Source: Bradyrhizobium lablabi (GTDB lineage: Bacteria > Pseudomonadota > Alphaproteobacteria > Rhizobiales > Xanthobacteraceae). From it: a stretch of DNA of 64,000 nucleotides. Location: contig NZ_JAFCLN010000002.1 of assembly GCF_018129385.1 (NCBI RefSeq), positions 620,001-684,000 of the forward strand, read 5' to 3'. Below, piece by piece: positions 60,995 to 64,000 of this stretch. The translations under genes and the position numbers were made by a program. The notes beneath the pieces were generated by a model, which had not been told where the DNA came from, made no database searches, and saw only the letters and a program-made list of their open reading frames with translations. Each line of letters starts with the position of its first letter. The first letter of the stretch is position 1.

Positions 60995-61866
60995 TCGAAT
61001 TTCTCGATCCGTTCGCCGAGCAATCCGCGCGGGCGCACCAGCAGCACCAGGAACATCAGCATGTAGATCGAGGCTTCGCCCGCGGCCGGCTCGAAATGGA
61101 TCGTGATGCCGCGCACAACGCCGACCAGCAGCGCCGCGATTACCACGCCCCAGAAACTGCCGAGGCCGCCGATCACGACCACGACAAAGGCGATGGTGAT
61201 GATCTCCGATCCCATCGCCGGATGCACGGTCGAGATCGGCGCAAAGAACACGCCGGCGAGCGCGGCCATGCCGACGCCGAGCATCACGATCGCGGTCATG
61301 TAGGGCTGCAATCGGATGCCGAGCGCGGCCACCATGTCGGGCCGCTGGATGCCGGCGCGCACCACCCGGCCGAACGAGGTCTTGTGCAGCAGCAGCCAGA
61401 CGCCGATCAGGACGACAGCGACCACGGCGAGGATCAGCAGGCGGTAACGCGAGAACAGGAAATCGCCGATGATGACCGAGCCGCGGAAAGCTGGAGCGAT
61501 CGAGGCCGGGATCGGCGGCGAGCCCCAGATGATGCGGATCGCCTGTTCGGCGACCATCGCGAGCGCAAAGGTCACGAGCAGGCTCAGGATCGGGTCGGCG
61601 GTGTAGAAGCGGCGCAGGATGAAGCGCTCGAACAGGATTCCGAGCAAGGCGACCGCGATCGGCGAAATCACCACCGCTGCGCCGAAGCCGAGATATTTTG
61701 TAGCTTCGACCGAGAGATAGGCACCGAGCGCGTAGAAGGCGCCATGGGCGAGATTGACCACGCCGCCGACGCTGAAGATCAGCGACAGCCCCAGCGCAAT
61801 CAGAAGGTAATAGCCTCCGAGCACGAGGCCATTCACCACCTGTTCCAGCAAGAAGGCGAACTGCAT
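60991..61866 (-). CDS. livH: Branched-chain-type ABC transporter permease
   Basis: A 291-aa LivH permease with about 8-9 helices (ALGLSLIFSVGGVVNLAHGAFYALGAYL in part; VVRAGIQRPDMVAALGI; GSFWGVVIAALLVG). It overlaps the fused LivMGF gene by 4 bp. Confidence 0.92.
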   Translation of the reverse strand: MQFAFLLEQVVNGLVLGGYYLLIALGLSLIFSVGGVVNLAHGAFYALGAYLSVEATKYLGFGAAVVISPIAVALLGILFERFILRRFYTADPILSLLVTFALAMVAEQAIRIIWGSPPIPASIAPAFRGSVIIGDFLFSRYRLLILAVVAVVLIGVWLLLHKTSFGRVVRAGIQRPDMVAALGIRLQPYMTAIVMLGVGMAALAGVFFAPISTVHPAMGSEIITIAFVVVVIGGLGSFWGVVIAALLVGVVRGITIHFEPAAGEASIYMLMFLVLLVRPRGLLGERIEKFE

Positions 61867-61885
61867 GGGATGCCGCGATCTCTAC

Positions 61886-61916
61886 AAAAATGGCGCCGGC
61901 GATTGATGCCGGCGCC
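61886..61916 (-). terminator. Intercistronic terminator between binding-protein and livH genes
   Basis: On the minus strand: 9-bp arms (ggcgccggc / gccggcgcc, 61892-61900 and 61908-61916) around 7 nt, followed by a T-run (aaaaa on the plus strand, 61886-61890). It would attenuate transcription after the binding-protein gene, giving more binding protein than permease. Confidence 0.75.
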
Positions 61917-61939
61917 GCACATGCGCGCGAGTGTTGATG

Positions 61940-63184
61940 CTATGCCTTCATCTCGCAGGGATTTTGCGTCCTGGTCGGGTAGATCGTTTCCAGCGGCTGG
62001 CCCGCCACCGGCACCGCATCGCCCAGCACCAGCATGTCCCACTTGTCCTTCATCTCGCCCTTGGCCTTGACCGTGAAGGGATAGGCCTCCTGCACGAGTT
62101 GGTGGTCCCAGGAACGGAAATAGCCCTTGCGCGCCTTCATGATGTCGAGCTCGGTCTGCTTCTCGAAATAGGCGATCAGCGCCTCGCTCTCGGTCGACTT
62201 GGTATCTTCAATGGCCTTGGCCAGTGCCTTCAGCGTGATGTATTCGATCCAGGCGTGGTTTTCCGGCGGCTTGCCGTATTTCCTGGTGAAGGATTCGACG
62301 AAGGCCTTCGAGGCCGGATTGTCGAGCGTGTGATACCAGACCGTCGGCCAGGTGCCGCTGAGATTGCCTTCGCCCATCGCCCAGGCATCGCCGGTGTTGA
62401 GGTTGAAACCGACCAGCGGATAGGGGAAGCCGAACTCGGCATATTGCTTGACGAGGTTGGTAACCTGGTTGCCGGCGAGATTGCAGCAGACGACATCAGG
62501 CTTGGATTGCCGCACTTTCAGAAGATAGGGACTGAAATCCGTAACGTCGGTCGCGATCAGTTCGTCGCCGGCCAGCGTAGCGCCATTGGCATCGAAGAAG
62601 GATTTGGCCGCCTTCAACAGGTCATGGCCGAAGATGTAATCGGCGGTCAGCGTGTGGAATTTCTTGCCCTTGACCATGCCCTTTTGATTGAGCGCGGTGC
62701 CGACCGCGTTGACCATCACCGTGTTCGGGATGTCGCAGTGGAAGGAATAGCGGTTGCAGTTCTTGCCGCGCAGCGCGTCGGAGCGGGCGCCGGTCGAGAA
62801 GAACACCTTTTTGTTGCGCTCGGCGACCTGCATGATCGTCAGCGAAGACGCGGACGAGATTTCGCCGAGCAGCACCACCGCGCCGTCCTGCTCGATCATG
62901 CGCTGCGCCTTGGTGGAGGCGGTGGCGGGATTGACCGAGTCTTCCGAGATCAGGTCGATCTGTCTGCCCGTAATCCCCCCGGCCGCGTTGATCTCCTCAG
63001 CGGCCATCCTGATGCCGAGCTGGGCGTAGCCGCCGATCGCGCCAAGGAAGCCGGTCAGCGGCACGAGGTGGCCGATCTTGATCCGCGCAGGCTGCGCGCG
63101 GACGATCGCGGGAAATCCGATGGCGGAGGCGCCGGCAAAGGCGGCGCCGGCTTTCAATAACGTACGTCGGCTGGTGCGGGTCAT
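61940..63184 (-). CDS. Branched-chain-type ABC substrate-binding protein
   Basis: A 414-aa periplasmic binding protein (Leu/Ile/Val-type, peripla_BP_6). Tat-like signal (TSRRTLLKAGAAFAGASAIG counted to cleavage near PAIVRAQ). Core has IKIGHLVPLTGFLGAIG and MAAEEINAAGGITGRQI. Start at 63184 has a GGGAGGAGA site. Substrate not decidable: amide, aromatic or urea-type ligands are also bound by this family. Confidence 0.92.
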   Translation of the reverse strand: MTRTSRRTLLKAGAAFAGASAIGFPAIVRAQPARIKIGHLVPLTGFLGAIGGYAQLGIRMAAEEINAAGGITGRQIDLISEDSVNPATASTKAQRMIEQDGAVVLLGEISSASSLTIMQVAERNKKVFFSTGARSDALRGKNCNRYSFHCDIPNTVMVNAVGTALNQKGMVKGKKFHTLTADYIFGHDLLKAAKSFFDANGATLAGDELIATDVTDFSPYLLKVRQSKPDVVCCNLAGNQVTNLVKQYAEFGFPYPLVGFNLNTGDAWAMGEGNLSGTWPTVWYHTLDNPASKAFVESFTRKYGKPPENHAWIEYITLKALAKAIEDTKSTESEALIAYFEKQTELDIMKARKGYFRSWDHQLVQEAYPFTVKAKGEMKDKWDMLVLGDAVPVAGQPLETIYPTRTQNPCEMKA

Positions 63185-63336
63185 GGTGTCTCCTCCCTGG
63201 GCGCGCGTCACGACGTCCTGCCTCCGATCTCCAGTATGCGAGATTGTGAGAGACGTTTTTTTATTGTTGGATGATATTTCCGGACGCAAGGGGTCCTGTC
63301 AACGCCAAATGCGCCGCAGGCGAAGGTCGATTGTCG
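63185..63336. promoter_or_regulatory. Promoter region of the transporter operon, downstream of an IclR gene
   Basis: 152 bp containing an AT-rich stretch (gtttttttattgttggatga) suitable for the leftward promoter of the binding-protein gene. A short dyad around tccgga is visible near 63280. IclR regulators usually bind palindromes of this size, but no site can be called. Confidence 0.35.
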
Positions 63337-64000
63337 TCAGAAAACCTTGGCGGCGCCTTTGGCGCCGAACTCGGCGGACAGGCGATTCGCCGCCGCCTGC
63401 ACGCTTTTCGCGCGGCTTTGCAGCACCTGGTCGGTCATCCGCCAGATCGGGCCGGATATCCCCATCGCGCCGATCACGTCGCCGGTGAAATTATAGACCG
63501 GCACCGCAACGCAGCGGACTTCCGGATTGAATTCGCCGTCGTCAATGGCGATGGCGTTGCGCCGGACCTCGGCGATCTCGCGGAGCAGCGCGTTCGGGTC
63601 GGTGATTGATTTCTTGGTCGACGGCTTCAGCTCGACGCGTTCCAGAAAGCGCTTGAGCTGGTCCGGGCGCAGCGAAGCCAGAATGATCTTGCCGAGCGCC
63701 GTACAATGCGCCGGCCGCACCACGCCGACCCGGTCGGTGAGCTGGAATGCGCCGGAGCCGCTGGTGCGGGCGATGACGATCACCGCATCGCCCATTCGCA
63801 CGGCAAAATGGCCGCTTTCCCCGGTTTCCCGCGACAGATCTTCGAGAATGGGCGTCGCCAGATTGACCATCTCGATTTCGTCCAACGCGCTTGCCGCCAG
63901 CGCAAACAGCGGCCGGCCAACCCGGTAGCGTTTGGAATCTTTCTCCTGCCTGATGTAGCCCAACGACACCATGGTCTTGGCGAGGTGGAACGTGGTGGAA
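63337..64000 (-). CDS. IclR-family regulator, 5' end outside window
   Basis: At least 221 residues of an IclR-family regulator; the start lies beyond the right edge. Visible are the end of the winged helix (STTFHLAKTMVSLGYIRQ is open to the edge), then the effector domain with VNLATPILEDLSRETGESGHFAV, PAHCTALGKIILASL and VAVPVYNFTGDVIGAMGISGP. It lies directly upstream of the transporter operon on the same strand and probably controls it. Confidence 0.88.
   Translation of the reverse strand, partial: STTFHLAKTMVSLGYIRQEKDSKRYRVGRPLFALAASALDEIEMVNLATPILEDLSRETGESGHFAVRMGDAVIVIARTSGSGAFQLTDRVGVVRPAHCTALGKIILASLRPDQLKRFLERVELKPSTKKSITDPNALLREIAEVRRNAIAIDDGEFNPEVRCVAVPVYNFTGDVIGAMGISGPIWRMTDQVLQSRAKSVQAAANRLSAEFGAKGAAKVF

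Noticed and set aside
1..64000. CRISPR array, tRNA or rRNA gene, prophage or integron
   Set aside because: No regular short repeats with spacers, no cloverleaf-like or rRNA sequence and no phage or integrase genes were recognised.

Overview
The window is high-GC DNA with dense, short-gapped operons. Its gene content (Tat-exported formate dehydrogenase with Rhizobiales-type accessory proteins, tctCBA and liv transport operons, many AraC regulators, Bradyrhizobium-type dispersed repeats) points to an alphaproteobacterium of the Bradyrhizobium / Nitrobacteraceae group. This placement rests on recognised protein families and repeats, not on a marker gene. No rRNA, tRNA, CRISPR array, prophage, transposase or complete insertion sequence was seen.

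Layout. 1-8640: a formate dehydrogenase locus. The minus-strand operon runs from a biotin/lipoate-ligase-like protein through DUF6505, DUF6352, DUF3305 and DUF3306 proteins, an HTH-TorD fusion chaperone and a 70-aa Tat protein into the catalytic subunit, which is cut by the left edge. A poly-ferredoxin and an Mrp-type P-loop ATPase are divergent. 8682-15638: a minus-strand operon with a formylglycine-generating-enzyme homologue, a small hydrophobic protein, an arylsulfatase, a truncated HAD remnant, a Cache-type nucleotide cyclase and a periplasmic substrate-binding protein. 16260-22717: an AraC regulator, an AI-2E-family membrane protein, two divergent paralogous secreted cysteine proteins, a block of dispersed repeats and DNA polymerase IV. 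22978-28852: a secreted cyclase-family protein, a DsbD/ScsB-like reductase with a redoxin partner, an enolase-superfamily enzyme and a DUF2066 protein, separated by strong terminators.

28945-32448: a DUF417 / AhpD-like pair and a small secreted protein flank an AraC regulator. Both transcription units start behind the same 43-bp bipartite element, suggesting a local regulon. 32554-43763: an HlyD / MFS pump whose MFS subunit carries a C-terminal TetR-like regulator; 3-hydroxybutyrate dehydrogenase, patatin and acetoacetate decarboxylase (likely polyhydroxybutyrate / ketone-body metabolism); an MBL-fold hydrolase; an NDH-2-like flavoprotein; and two tandem-duplicated AraC regulators. 43949-48576: a PAS histidine kinase with two response regulators, and another AraC gene.

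48578-58376: a catalase-family peroxidase, an MFS transporter, an AhpD-like protein and secreted cupin divergent from a MocR regulator, a tctCBA tripartite tricarboxylate transporter, a PanE-like reductase and a DUF3750 protein. 58457-64000: a branched-chain-type ABC importer in which permease LivM and both ATPases LivG and LivF are one polypeptide, followed upstream by livH, a binding protein behind an intercistronic terminator, and an IclR regulator cut by the right edge.

The strongest candidates for undescribed biology are the formate dehydrogenase accessory set with its HTH-TorD fusion and three clustered inverted repeats, the duplicated promoter element around the AraC gene at 30156, the MFS-TetR fusion, and the divergent secreted paralogues.
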